Below, in pieces: positions 33,324 through 41,612 of a stretch of 48,245 nucleotides of DNA. Both the position numbers and the translations under genes were made by a program. Source of the DNA: Deltaproteobacteria bacterium (GTDB lineage Bacteria > Myxococcota_A > UBA9160 > SZUA-336); NCBI GenBank assembly GCA_029261925.1, contig JAJDAJ010000027.1, forward strand, positions 1 through 48,245. The letters are read 5' to 3'. Position 1 is the first letter of the stretch; each line of letters begins with the position of its first letter. Below the pieces are notes generated by a model. The model did not search any database. It saw only the letters and a program-made list of their open reading frames with translations, and was not told where the DNA came from.

Positions 33324-34754
33324 TCAGCTCACGACCTCGAGGTGCGGCCGGTCGCCGGGCGCCGCGCGCGCAGCGGCGAGCAGCTCGTCGAACGCCGCGC
33401 GGATGTGCTCCCCGAGCCGCTCCAGATCCGGCACGCGGTCGTAGTCGGCGTTGAGTCCCCAGCACAGTGCGCCGTCGTAGCTGAACACCGTGATGCCCAG
33501 GGAGCGGCCGCCGGCCAGCGGCGACAGGCCGAAGCCCCAGAGCAGTCGGGCGCCGCACAGGTACATGGTCTCCTGCGGTCCCGGCACGTTGGTCAGCTCG
33601 AGATTCGCACGCGGGTCGATGCCGACGCGCCGCGCCGCGAGCGCCAGCGTCTCGGAGCCGGTCCAGCGCGCCACGCTGAACAGCGTGCGCGCGCCCAGCG
33701 CGGCCTTCGAGGTGGACAGGTCGCGCGTCTGCGCCGCGATCAGCTCGAGGCGGCGCGTGGCATCGCCCTCCCAGACCGGCAGATCGATCAGCCACTCGGC
33801 GATCTCCATGGGCGCGCCGCCGTCCGCCCGCGTGCTCACGGGCAGCGACACGCGCAGGTCCAGCGACGCCGGGTGCACCAGGCGATCGATCATGAAGCGA
33901 CGCAGTGCGCCGCTGACGACCGCCACCAGCACGTCGTTGATCGTCGTGCCAAAGGCGCGCTGCACCTCGCGCGCCTGCTCGAGCGGCGTGACCACCGCCT
34001 CGCCGCGGCGGTGCGGGCCGAGGTCGCCGTTGATCGGGGTATCGTCGTGCAGGCGCAGGCTGTAGCCCATCATCTCGGCCACGGCGCCCAGCCGGCTCCG
34101 CAGCTCGCCGCCGAGGCCGCGCGTCTCGCGCGTGAACGCGCGCGCGCGCTCCAGCGCCTGCCGGGGCAGGCGGGCCCGGCGGATCACCTCGTCGATGACC
34201 AGCTCGCGCGCCGAGGGCGCGGGGCGCGGGACGAAGGGCGGCCCCTCGGGATACGCCTCGAAGCGATCGCCCGAGAGCAGCAGCTGGAGCAGGTCGGGCC
34301 CGTCGGCGGCCATGCTCAGGTGGCTCTTGAACAGGATCGCGAAGCGATCGTTCTCGAGTCCCTCCAGCACCCACATCTCCCAGAGCGGGCGCGAGCGATC
34401 CAGCCGCTGGGCGTGGATGCGCCCGATCTGCTCGCGGATCTGCTCGTGGCCGCCGGGCCGCGGCACTGCCGTGTGGCGCACGTGGTAGCGCAGCTGGAAG
34501 TGGGCGTCGTCCACCCAGACGGGGTGCTTCTCGAACGGGATCCAGCGCAGCTTCTGACGGTAGCGCGGCGCCAGGTGCAGGCGGGACGCCACGGCGCGGC
34601 GGATCGCCGCGACGTCGACGCCGCCGTGCTCCGCGCGCAGCGGCCCCAGGTCGAAGATCTGCGCCGCGGCGGAGTGGGCCAGGCGCGTGGAGCGCTCGAG
34701 CATCAGGAAGGAGGCGCTCTCCGCGGAGAGGCGCTCGTAGGCGTATCGGGCCAT
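33324..34754 (-). CDS. wax ester synthase/diacylglycerol acyltransferase-like protein with degenerate active site
   Basis: A 476-residue WS/DGAT family protein (norm about 460). Marks: LSAESASFLMLE at the start, PRYRQKLRWIP, RSRPLWEMWVLEGL and the C-terminal LTNVPGPQETMYLCG with the ND/PLW-type segment. The catalytic HHxxxDG motif instead reads HLSMAADG, so the second, catalytic His is Ser when aligned on DG. The enzyme may be inactive, or may use another acyl-transfer chemistry. The start is ATG 34754, since upstream sequence in frame is unrelated. A -10-like TACTCT lies eight bases before it. It is divergent from the esterase-PQQ dehydrogenase pair. Confidence 0.83.
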   Translation of the reverse strand: MARYAYERLSAESASFLMLERSTRLAHSAAAQIFDLGPLRAEHGGVDVAAIRRAVASRLHLAPRYRQKLRWIPFEKHPVWVDDAHFQLRYHVRHTAVPRPGGHEQIREQIGRIHAQRLDRSRPLWEMWVLEGLENDRFAILFKSHLSMAADGPDLLQLLLSGDRFEAYPEGPPFVPRPAPSARELVIDEVIRRARLPRQALERARAFTRETRGLGGELRSRLGAVAEMMGYSLRLHDDTPINGDLGPHRRGEAVVTPLEQAREVQRAFGTTINDVLVAVVSGALRRFMIDRLVHPASLDLRVSLPVSTRADGGAPMEIAEWLIDLPVWEGDATRRLELIAAQTRDLSTSKAALGARTLFSVARWTGSETLALAARRVGIDPRANLELTNVPGPQETMYLCGARLLWGFGLSPLAGGRSLGITVFSYDGALCWGLNADYDRVPDLERLGEHIRAAFDELLAAARAAPGDRPHLEVVS

Positions 34755-34762
34755 GGCCGGGG

Positions 34763-34768
34763 AGAGTA
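34763..34768 (-). promoter_or_regulatory. -10-like TACTCT upstream of the WS/DGAT-like gene
   Basis: TACTCT on the minus strand, eight bases before the ATG at 34754, with no Shine-Dalgarno sequence. Same arrangement as at larE, thiI, ddl and mutS2. Confidence 0.35.
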
Positions 34769-34833
34769 GCGGGATTCCACCCCGGTTCGCCGGCTCCGGT
34801 GCCTGGGGCCGCGACGCTGGGCCCGGCGTCGGC

Positions 34834-34839
34834 CATACT
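34834..34839 (+). promoter_or_regulatory. -10-like CATACT upstream of the esterase gene
   Basis: CATACT lies nine bases before the ATG at 34849 with no Shine-Dalgarno sequence; a weaker match than the other leaderless-type boxes. Confidence 0.3.
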
Positions 34840-34848
34840 CGGCCCGCG

Positions 34849-36132
34849 ATGTCCGCACCCGTCGTCTTCCTGCTGGTCAGCCTGGTCGGCGCCGCCTTCA
34901 CGCTGATGGCGGTGCGGCGCCTGGGCTCCCCCAACGCGCTGAGCTTTCCCTACTTCTTCGCCGCCTGGCTCACCGGCGAGCTGGCGCTCTGGCACGTGGC
35001 CTGGCAGCTGCTGGCCACACTGGGCTTCGTCGCCGCGGGGGCACTGGCGGCCTGGCCGGGCTGGCTGGCCCTGGCTGTCTGCCTGGCCTCGTGGTCGGGG
35101 CTGGTCCGGTTCCACCGGCGTGCGCAGCGGGCACCTGCGGCGCTCGAGTCGGCGCTGGTCGGCGCGCTGGGCCGGGAGTACCGCCAGGTGATCCCGGCAC
35201 CGATCGCCCGCGGCATCTCCGACCGGCCGCCGCGCAGCGCGCTCACCCGGCCGTTCGCACTGCGCGACCCGCGCGTGAAGCGGATCGCCGACATCGCGTA
35301 CGGCGACGCGGCCGACGGGCGCAACCTGCTCGACGTGTACGGCCCGCAGCAGGGTGCCAGCGCCGCGCCGGTGCTGCTGCAGGTCCACGGCGGCGGCTGG
35401 GTGTACGGCGACAAGGAGCACCAGGGCAAGCCGCTGATGAACCACCTGGCCTCGCAGGGCTGGGTGTGCGTGGCCATCAACTATCGCCTGAGTCCGGCGC
35501 ACGCCTTCCCCGCGCACCTGGTCGACGTGAAGCGGGCGCTGGCCTGGATCCGCGAGAACATCGCCGAGCACGGCGGCGATCCCGATTTCGTGGCGATCAC
35601 CGGCGGCTCGGCGGGCGGGCACCTGTGCAGCCTGGTGGCGCTGAGCGCCGGCGACGCATTCCTGCAGCCAGGCTTCGAGCAGGCCGACACCTCGGTCGCC
35701 GCCTGCGTGCCCTTCTACGGCATCTACGACTTCCTCGACCGCGGCCGCAACCGGGGTCGCTACTCGGCGGGCTTCCGCGACTTCATCGCCGAGCGCGTGC
35801 TTCAGTGCGCCCCGGAGAGCGACCCGGCTCTGTGGCGGCGCGCCTGCCCGATCGACCTGGTGCACGACGGAGCGCCGCCGTTCTTCGTGATCCACGGCGT
35901 CCACGACACGCTCGCGGTCATCGAGGAGGCGCGCGACTTCGTCGCGGCACTGCGCGCCGTGTCCCGGCAGCCGGTGGCCTTCGCGGAGCTCGAGCAGGCG
36001 CAGCACGCCTTCGACGTGTTCCACTCGGTGCGCTCGGCCGCGGCGGTCGCGGCGGTGTCGCGCTTCCTCGAGACGGTGTACGCCCAGCGCTGCCCGGAGC
36101 GCGCCGCCCGGCGCCTCGTGGAGGCGGCCTGA
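34849..36132 (+). CDS. membrane-anchored HSL-type alpha/beta hydrolase (esterase/lipase)
   Basis: A 427-residue protein. Residues about 1-90 hold two or three hydrophobic helices (VVFLLVSLVGAAFTLMAV; a Trp-rich second region), then a hormone-sensitive-lipase-like catalytic domain: oxyanion HGGGWVYGDKEHQG, INYRLSPAHAFPA, nucleophile GGSAGGH, Asp in IHGVHDTL and His in QAQHAFDVF. It likely hydrolyses carboxyl esters at the inner face of the membrane. The stop overlaps the PQQ dehydrogenase start (TGATG), so the two are one operon. Confidence 0.87.
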   Translation: MSAPVVFLLVSLVGAAFTLMAVRRLGSPNALSFPYFFAAWLTGELALWHVAWQLLATLGFVAAGALAAWPGWLALAVCLASWSGLVRFHRRAQRAPAALESALVGALGREYRQVIPAPIARGISDRPPRSALTRPFALRDPRVKRIADIAYGDAADGRNLLDVYGPQQGASAAPVLLQVHGGGWVYGDKEHQGKPLMNHLASQGWVCVAINYRLSPAHAFPAHLVDVKRALAWIRENIAEHGGDPDFVAITGGSAGGHLCSLVALSAGDAFLQPGFEQADTSVAACVPFYGIYDFLDRGRNRGRYSAGFRDFIAERVLQCAPESDPALWRRACPIDLVHDGAPPFFVIHGVHDTLAVIEEARDFVAALRAVSRQPVAFAELEQAQHAFDVFHSVRSAAAVAAVSRFLETVYAQRCPERAARRLVEAA

Positions 36133-38078
36133 TGGCGACCGCCCGGCGCGGCGGCGTCGCGGTCGTGCTGCTCGCGCTGGCCTGCTCGGCTCCGCCGCCC
36201 GAGATCGACTACACGGGGCCCGTCGGGGGCTGGGACGCCTACGGCGCCGACGCGCGGGGCGCGCGCTGGTCGCCGCTGACGCAGATCGACGCCTCGAACG
36301 TCGAGCACCTCGAGGTGGCGTGGCGCTACGACAGCGGCGACTTCCTCGACGGCAGCGACTCGATCGCGACGAGCTCCTTCCAGACCACGCCGATCATCGC
36401 CGCCGGCTCGCTGGTCTTCTGCACCCCGTTCAACCGCGTGATCGCGCTGGACCCCGAGACCGGCGAGGAGCGCTGGAGCCACGATCCCGGGATCGACGTC
36501 TCGCGCTTCTACATCACCAACTGCCGCGGCGTCTCGCAGTGGACCGATCCAGCGCGTGCCGGGGACGACGTCTGCCACACGCGCATCATCACCGGCACGC
36601 TCGATGCGCGGCTGCTCGCGCTCGACGCGCGCACGGGCGTGCCCTGCGCCGACTTCGGCAGCGGCGGCAGCGTGGACCTCTCGGGGGGCATCGGCGACAT
36701 CGAGCCCGGTGAGTACGGCGTGACCTCCGCGCCGCTGATCATCGACGGGCGCATCGTCACCGGCTCGATGGTGCTGGACAACCGGCGCGTCGACTCGCCC
36801 GGCGGTGTGGTCCGCGCCTACGACGCGCGCAGCGGCGCGCTGCTCTGGGCGTGGGATCCGATCCCACCCGACGCGGAGCCGGGCGCCGACGGTCAGTACA
36901 CGCGTGGCACGACCAACGCGTGGACGACGCTGGTGGGGGACGCCGAGCTCGGGCTGGTCTACGTACCCACGGGCAACACCTCGCCCGACTACTGGGGCGG
37001 GCACCGCGGCGACCTCGACCACTACTCCAGCGCACTGGTGGCGCTCGACCTGGGCAGCGGCGAGCCGCGCTGGCGCTTCCAGACCGTGCACCACGACATC
37101 TGGGACTACGACGTCGGCTCTCCGGCCACCCTGTTCGACTGGCCGGGTCCGGCGGGCCCCGTGCCGGCGCTGGCTCAGGCCACCAAGCTCGGCCACCTGT
37201 TCATCCTGGACCGCGCCACCGGCGAGCCGCTGTTCCCGGTCGAGGAACGCCCGGTGCCGATGGAGGGACGGGTCGCCGACGAGGTCGCCTCCCCCACGCA
37301 GCCCTTCCCCACGCGGCCGCCCTCGCTACATCCCTCGAAGCTGGACCCGGAGGATGCCTGGGGCTTCACGCCCTGGGATCGGGCGCGCTGCCGGGCGCTG
37401 ATCGAGTCGGCGCGCTCCGACGGCATCTTCACGCCGCCTTCTCTCGAGGGGACGATCCAGTTCCCCGGGATGGTCGGCGGCATGAACTGGGGCGGCGTGG
37501 CGGTGGACCCCGAGCGCCTGCTGCTGGTGGTCAACGTGCAGCGCATCGCGACCTACATCCGGCTGATCCCGCGCGAGGAGTTCGAGCGGATGTTCGCCGA
37601 CGGGGCGCCGGAGTTCGGATACGAGCCGCAGGGCGGCACACCGTACGCGCTCGAGCGCAGGCCACTGCTGTCACCGCTGGGCGCGCCGTGCAATCCACCG
37701 CCCTGGGGCGAGCTCGTCGGCATCGACCTGCGCGGGGGCGAGATCCTGTGGCGCTCCACGCTGGGCACCACGCGCGACCTCGCACCCTGGCCGCTCTGGC
37801 TGAGGACCGGGACTCCGAACCTCGGCGGGCCGCTGCTCACCGCGGGCGGCGTCGCCTTCATCGGCGCCACCACGGACCACTTCCTGCGCGGCTTCGACAC
37901 GCGCAGCGGCGACGAGATCTGGCGCCACCGCCTGCCGACCGCGGCCCACGCCACGCCCATGACCTATCGCCTGGGCCCCGACTCCCGTCAGTACGTGGTC
38001 ATCGCGTCGGGCGGGCACGGCATCATGGGCACTCCGCCCGACGATGCCCTGGTGGCCTTCGCGCTGCCCGGGCGGTAG
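36132..38078 (+). CDS. PQQ-dependent dehydrogenase lipoprotein (glucose/quinate type)
   Basis: A 648-residue quinoprotein. A signal sequence with lipobox (LLALAC) suggests an outer-leaflet periplasmic lipoprotein. The eight-bladed propeller follows from about 30 on: GGWDAYGADARGARWSPLTQI, FQTTPII, ALDPETGEERWSHDP, GVTSAPLI, YVPTGNTSPDYWGG, HHDIWDYDVGSPATLFD and NLGGPLLTAGGVAFIGAT. These match the membrane glucose/quinate dehydrogenase subfamily rather than methanol dehydrogenase. It oxidises a sugar or alcohol in the periplasm with PQQ; substrate unknown. The membrane domain of classical mGDH is absent. The 3' end overlaps the OmpA gene by 56 bases on the other strand. Confidence 0.88.
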   Translation: MATARRGGVAVVLLALACSAPPPEIDYTGPVGGWDAYGADARGARWSPLTQIDASNVEHLEVAWRYDSGDFLDGSDSIATSSFQTTPIIAAGSLVFCTPFNRVIALDPETGEERWSHDPGIDVSRFYITNCRGVSQWTDPARAGDDVCHTRIITGTLDARLLALDARTGVPCADFGSGGSVDLSGGIGDIEPGEYGVTSAPLIIDGRIVTGSMVLDNRRVDSPGGVVRAYDARSGALLWAWDPIPPDAEPGADGQYTRGTTNAWTTLVGDAELGLVYVPTGNTSPDYWGGHRGDLDHYSSALVALDLGSGEPRWRFQTVHHDIWDYDVGSPATLFDWPGPAGPVPALAQATKLGHLFILDRATGEPLFPVEERPVPMEGRVADEVASPTQPFPTRPPSLHPSKLDPEDAWGFTPWDRARCRALIESARSDGIFTPPSLEGTIQFPGMVGGMNWGGVAVDPERLLLVVNVQRIATYIRLIPREEFERMFADGAPEFGYEPQGGTPYALERRPLLSPLGAPCNPPPWGELVGIDLRGGEILWRSTLGTTRDLAPWPLWLRTGTPNLGGPLLTAGGVAFIGATTDHFLRGFDTRSGDEIWRHRLPTAAHATPMTYRLGPDSRQYVVIASGGHGIMGTPPDDALVAFALPGR

Positions 38079-39069
38079 CAGGCGGGGGGGGAGGCAGGGC
38101 GGGGGGCAGCCTGGCCCCCCCCGGTTTATGGGTAATAACGGGGGGCGCGGCCGAGACCGGGGGACGCCCCGCGCTCGCGGCGTCCTGGCCGGGCTCGAGG
38201 ATCACCACCTCGACGCGCCGGTTCTGCTGGCGCCCGCCGCCGCTGGCGTTGGAGGCCACCGGGTAGGACTCGCCGTAGCCCTCGGCGATCACGCGGCTCG
38301 CGGAGATGTCGTTCTCGAGCAGGAAGGAACGCACCGAACGGGCGCGGCGCTGCGCCAGATCCAGGTTGTACCGGGCCTGCCCGGTGCTGTCGGTGTGGCC
38401 CTCGATCAGGACGGCGCGGTCGGAGTGCTCCCGCAGGAACGAGACCAGGCGGTCCAGGTTGCGCAGCGCCCCGGGCTTGAGCTCCGCGCGATCGGTGTCG
38501 AAGAGCACGTCGCCCAGCGTCAGCACCAGACCGCGGTCGGTCTGCTTCGCACCCAGGGCCTCGATCTCCTTCTGCAGGCTCGCCACCCGGGCCGCGGCCT
38601 CATCGGCCTCGCGCCGTGCGGCCTGGGCCTCGGCGGCGCGCGCCTCGGCGTCGCGCCGTGCACGCTCCGCCTCTTCCTGGGCCGCCATCGCCTGGCGGGC
38701 TCGCGTCTCGGCCTCCTCGGTCCTCGCGCTCAGGAGGACCTCCTGACGCTCCTGGCCCAGCTGCGAGACCTCGGCCTCGGCGATCTTGCGCCGCGCCGCC
38801 GCGCGCGCGATCTCGATCCGCCGCTGTGCCAGGTAGGCGTGCGTGCGGGCATCCTCCTCGTCACGCCGCAGGGTCCACGCGCTCTGCGCGGAGTCCACGG
38901 CCTTGCCGGCCTCGTAGAGCTCCACCGAGGCGTTGCTTGCCAGGGCGGGGTCCTCGAGGGCGGCCTGGTAGGCGTTGCTCGCCTGCTCGATCTCGAGCGG
39001 CGGCTTGGCGCAGCCCAGGGTCAGGGCCAGCAGGGCCACGATCGGTACGGTCGTCGTCGAGCGGATCAT
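38023..39069 (-). CDS. OmpA family peptidoglycan-associated lipoprotein
   Basis: A 348-residue lipoprotein: lipobox LTLGC at about residue 20, a long alanine/glutamate-rich helical coiled coil (about 70-170) and an OmpA C-terminal domain (about 180-290) with LGDVLFDTDRAELKPGA, LIEGHTDSTG, NLDLAQRRARSV and NRRVEVVIL, which binds diaminopimelate of peptidoglycan. The last about 50 residues are Pro/Ala-rich, run through a poly-G stretch and overlap the PQQ gene; they may be an artefact of an indel in that G run. It starts with a four-base overlap with the DUF4398 gene, a common pairing. Confidence 0.85.
   Translation of the reverse strand: MIRSTTTVPIVALLALTLGCAKPPLEIEQASNAYQAALEDPALASNASVELYEAGKAVDSAQSAWTLRRDEEDARTHAYLAQRRIEIARAAARRKIAEAEVSQLGQERQEVLLSARTEEAETRARQAMAAQEEAERARRDAEARAAEAQAARREADEAAARVASLQKEIEALGAKQTDRGLVLTLGDVLFDTDRAELKPGALRNLDRLVSFLREHSDRAVLIEGHTDSTGQARYNLDLAQRRARSVRSFLLENDISASRVIAEGYGESYPVASNASGGGRQQNRRVEVVILEPGQDAASAGRPPVSAAPPVITHKPGGARLPPALPPPPPATARAARRPPGHRRAECP
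38101..38120. terminator. GC hairpin, possible bidirectional terminator
   Basis: GGGGGGC and GCCCCCC form a seven-base-pair stem with a six-base loop about 22 bases after the PQQ dehydrogenase stop. It lies inside the predicted 3' end of the OmpA gene, another reason to doubt that gene's extreme C-terminus. Confidence 0.4.
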
Positions 39070-39437
39070 CCCCGGGTCCCCCTGTGTGCGCGCTCGATCT
39101 CGATCTTGAGCGCCTCGATGCTGCGCCGCATCTCGCCGGCGCGCTCCTCTGCCTGTGTCGCGCGCGCCTTCTCCTCGGCGAGCTGCGCATCTACCTGGGC
39201 CTGCAGCGCCAGCGCGCCGGCCTCTTCCCAGCGGTCGTCGTCGCGCGCGGCGGTGCGCGCCTTGTCGAGCTTCTCGCGGGCCTTTACCAGCTCGAGCGGA
39301 GCGTACTTGGACGCCAGCGCTTCGTCGGCCTTTCGCACCGCCACCTCGGCACGCGAGATGTCATTGCTGGGACTTGGAACGGAGGCACAGCCTACCATCG
39401 TGGCAGCGAGTGCCAGACACAATACGGTTCTCGTCAC
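39066..39437 (-). CDS. DUF4398 domain lipoprotein
   Basis: A 123-residue lipoprotein. A signal peptide ends in a lipobox (TMVGC, Cys about 17), followed by a DUF4398 segment (NDISRAEVAVRKADEALASKYAPLELVKAREKLDKA in pattern) and a C-terminal coiled coil. DUF4398 proteins regularly precede OmpA-like lipoproteins, as here (ATGA overlap), and are thought to act in envelope organisation; the exact function is unknown. The start is GTG with GAGGGGG upstream. Confidence 0.82.
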   Translation of the reverse strand: MTRTVLCLALAATMVGCASVPSPSNDISRAEVAVRKADEALASKYAPLELVKAREKLDKARTAARDDDRWEEAGALALQAQVDAQLAEEKARATQAEERAGEMRRSIEALKIEIERAHRGTRG

Positions 39438-39471
39438 GAGACCCCCTCACGGGAACAACTCCCTCGAGCGG

Positions 39472-39500
39472 AGCATTGTGACCGTTCGGGTGCGTGTCAA
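39472..39500 (-). promoter_or_regulatory. sigma-70-type promoter of the DUF4398-OmpA operon
   Basis: A consensus -35 TTGACA (39495-39500), a 17-base spacer and AATGCT as a weak -10 (39472-39477). Transcription from about 39465 would give a short leader that contains a Shine-Dalgarno sequence, unlike the leaderless-type genes in this window. Confidence 0.45.
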
Positions 39501-39525
39501 ATAGGCCCCGCGGCGGCGCGGCCTG

Positions 39526-41055
39526 CTAGCCGATCGCGTACCCGAAGATCGCGTCGAGCAGGCGCTCCTGGTGTGCAGGGTCGAGGCTCTCGTCGATCGG
39601 GAGCAGCAGGCCGCTGGCGCGAGTGCTCTCGGTGGCGGGCAGACCCGCCAGATCGCGCTCGCGCACGGGCAGCGCCAGGCGACGCGTCTCCATCCCGGTC
39701 TCGGCCAGGAGCTTGTGCAGGTCGTCGGCCGTGGTGCGCGCGTAGCGGGTGATGCGCAGCAGGAAGCCCGCGTAGGTCGAGATCGCGTCGCGCGGCGTCG
39801 CCGGGATCCGGAAGGCGTCGTACCGCGCGAGCTCCGCCCCGTAGCGGCTGGCATTGCGCCGACGCGTGGCCACGCGCTCGTCGATGCTGTCGAGCTCGCC
39901 GCGCACCAGTGCGGCGGGCGCTTCGCCCAGGCGCAGCTCCTTGGCGCGCGGCTCGACGCGCTCGGCGAGTGCAGCGGGCAGCGCGACCAGCGCGGCGTCG
40001 GCGCGCTGGCCCGCACAGAGCAGCGGGACGCGGAACACGCTGGTGCACGGCGAGCGTCCGATGCGCGAGTCGCCGAGGCGCGCGCCCAGGCTCTCGCCCG
40101 CGTCCTCGATCAGCTCCAGCCCGTGCTCCTGCGCCATTCCGTAGAGCACGTCGAGCTCGGCCGGCTGCCCCAGTGCGTGCGAGACGACCAGGCCCCGCGT
40201 CGTGCGCCGGACCAGCTCCGCCGCACGCCCGGTGTGCAGCGTGAGCCGCTCCGGGTCGACGTCGCAGAAGCTCGGTTCGGCGCCCGCCTCGGTCAGCGCG
40301 CCGAGGGCGGCGGCCGAGATCACACCCGGACAGATCACCTCGGCGCCGTCGCGCAGACCGAGGGCGTCGTACAGCAGCGCGAACGCGTCGTGGGGCGAGC
40401 GCAGCGCGAGCACCCGGTCGGCCCCGAGGTACTCCGCCGCGGTCTCCTCGAGCGCCGCGGTCCGCGACCCGGGAGCGTCGTGGCGAATCTCCTGCGCCCC
40501 CAGGACCGGCAGCTCTCGCGTGCTGAACGGAACGGTCTGCGACGGCTCCGCCCCGCGGGGCGCGATGCCGTCGAGGAAGTCGTCGATCGCGTCCACGGTC
40601 GCGTCGATCACGCGCATGTAGGCGTCGGCGGCCTCCTCGTGGGCGGTCGCGCCCGTCACCGGGATCTCGCGGGCCTTCTTGCCCCGCTGGCGCAGCACCA
40701 CGCCGGGGCAGCGCGGGTCCTGGAGCACGTCGCTGACCTGGGCGAGACCCAGCCGGCAGTTGCCGCCGATCGCGACCGGCACCTCGCCGTGGAGACCCAC
40801 CGCGATCGCGAGCTCGGGCCGGATGCGGTCCTCCAGCCAGCGCACGATCTCCTCGCCGAGCTTGTGGCCGCTGCGCGCCGGGATCGAGGCGCGGTCGCAG
40901 ACCTCGAGGATCTCGGGACAGAAGTCCCGCTCGCCTCCGCCCTCGACCCCGATGAAGGCCGCGACGCGGCTGCCGCGCTCGAGCAGGCGCTCGAGCACGC
41001 AGAGCGCGCGGTACGTTCCTCCGACCAGCAGGATCCTGGGTCCGCTGCGGGTCAT
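39526..41055 (-). CDS. formyltransferase-like/DegT-type aminotransferase-like fusion
   Basis: A 509-residue protein from ATG 41055 (AGGAGGAG upstream). Residues about 1-165 resemble the Rossmann part of methionyl-tRNA/sugar formyltransferases (ILLVGGTYRALCVLERLLE, PELAIAVGLHGEVP, PVTGATAH), without a clear catalytic His. Residues about 200-509 follow the DegT/DnrJ/EryC1 sugar-aminotransferase fold: VICPGVISAAALGALTEAGAEP, CDVDPERLTLH, VSHALGQPAELD and IEDAGESLGARLG. The active-site region reads CTSVFRVPLLCAGQ and contains no PLP-binding lysine. Its partners point to synthesis or handling of a formamido sugar for flagellin or surface glycans, but a purely structural or regulatory role is possible. 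It is the last gene of a five-gene coupled series and overlaps the PilZ gene by four bases. Confidence 0.72.
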   Translation of the reverse strand: MTRSGPRILLVGGTYRALCVLERLLERGSRVAAFIGVEGGGERDFCPEILEVCDRASIPARSGHKLGEEIVRWLEDRIRPELAIAVGLHGEVPVAIGGNCRLGLAQVSDVLQDPRCPGVVLRQRGKKAREIPVTGATAHEEAADAYMRVIDATVDAIDDFLDGIAPRGAEPSQTVPFSTRELPVLGAQEIRHDAPGSRTAALEETAAEYLGADRVLALRSPHDAFALLYDALGLRDGAEVICPGVISAAALGALTEAGAEPSFCDVDPERLTLHTGRAAELVRRTTRGLVVSHALGQPAELDVLYGMAQEHGLELIEDAGESLGARLGDSRIGRSPCTSVFRVPLLCAGQRADAALVALPAALAERVEPRAKELRLGEAPAALVRGELDSIDERVATRRRNASRYGAELARYDAFRIPATPRDAISTYAGFLLRITRYARTTADDLHKLLAETGMETRRLALPVRERDLAGLPATESTRASGLLLPIDESLDPAHQERLLDAIFGYAIG

Positions 41056-41612
41056 CCCCTCTCCTCCTCTGCGCGTCCGGCGCGCAGTGCGTGGCTCTGC
41101 ATGCGGAGTCCGAGCTGCACGATGCGCTCGCGATCCTCCGGGTGGATCTGCTCGAAGTGGAACGCCGACGCGGGAGCCTCCGGATCCCCCATGGCCACGT
41201 AGCGCCCCAGGGCCGCCACCGGCGGCAGGCCGGTGTCGGGCATGTCGATCTCGAGCAGGGCCAGGTCGTCGGGCTCGAGGTCGAGCGGCACGTCGACCGC
41301 CAGTCCGGAAGCCGACAGGCTGATCTCCACCGGGCCAGGCGTCAGCGTCGCGGGCCGTCCACCGGGGCCACGCTCGAGACGCTCCAGGCGTCGCTCGATG
41401 CGCTCGAGCGCGAACGCCATCCGCGACACGCCCTCGAGCAGCTGCCGCCACTCGCTCGCCGCGCCCACGTCCTCGATCCGCGGCGCGCGCGCGGGGTCCA
41501 CCCGCCGCGCGTCGAGGCGCCGCCGTGCGGCGGGCTCGTCGGCCTTGGCCACCGGCTCGACGACCAGCAGCGCCATCACCCGCGTGCGGTAGTACTCGCG
41601 TCGCTCGCTCAT
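41052..41612 (-). CDS. PilZ domain protein (c-di-GMP effector)
   Basis: A 186-residue PilZ protein. The N-terminal arginine box is RREYYRTRVMALL and the second motif is EISLSASGLAV ([D/N]xSxxG type); both contact c-di-GMP. A charged helical linker (about 20-85) sits between them. A probable c-di-GMP switch acting within the glycosylation/flagellar group, by inference. The start and stop each overlap neighbours by four bases. Confidence 0.78.
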   Translation of the reverse strand: MSERREYYRTRVMALLVVEPVAKADEPAARRRLDARRVDPARAPRIEDVGAASEWRQLLEGVSRMAFALERIERRLERLERGPGGRPATLTPGPVEISLSASGLAVDVPLDLEPDDLALLEIDMPDTGLPPVAALGRYVAMGDPEAPASAFHFEQIHPEDRERIVQLGLRMQSHALRAGRAEEERG

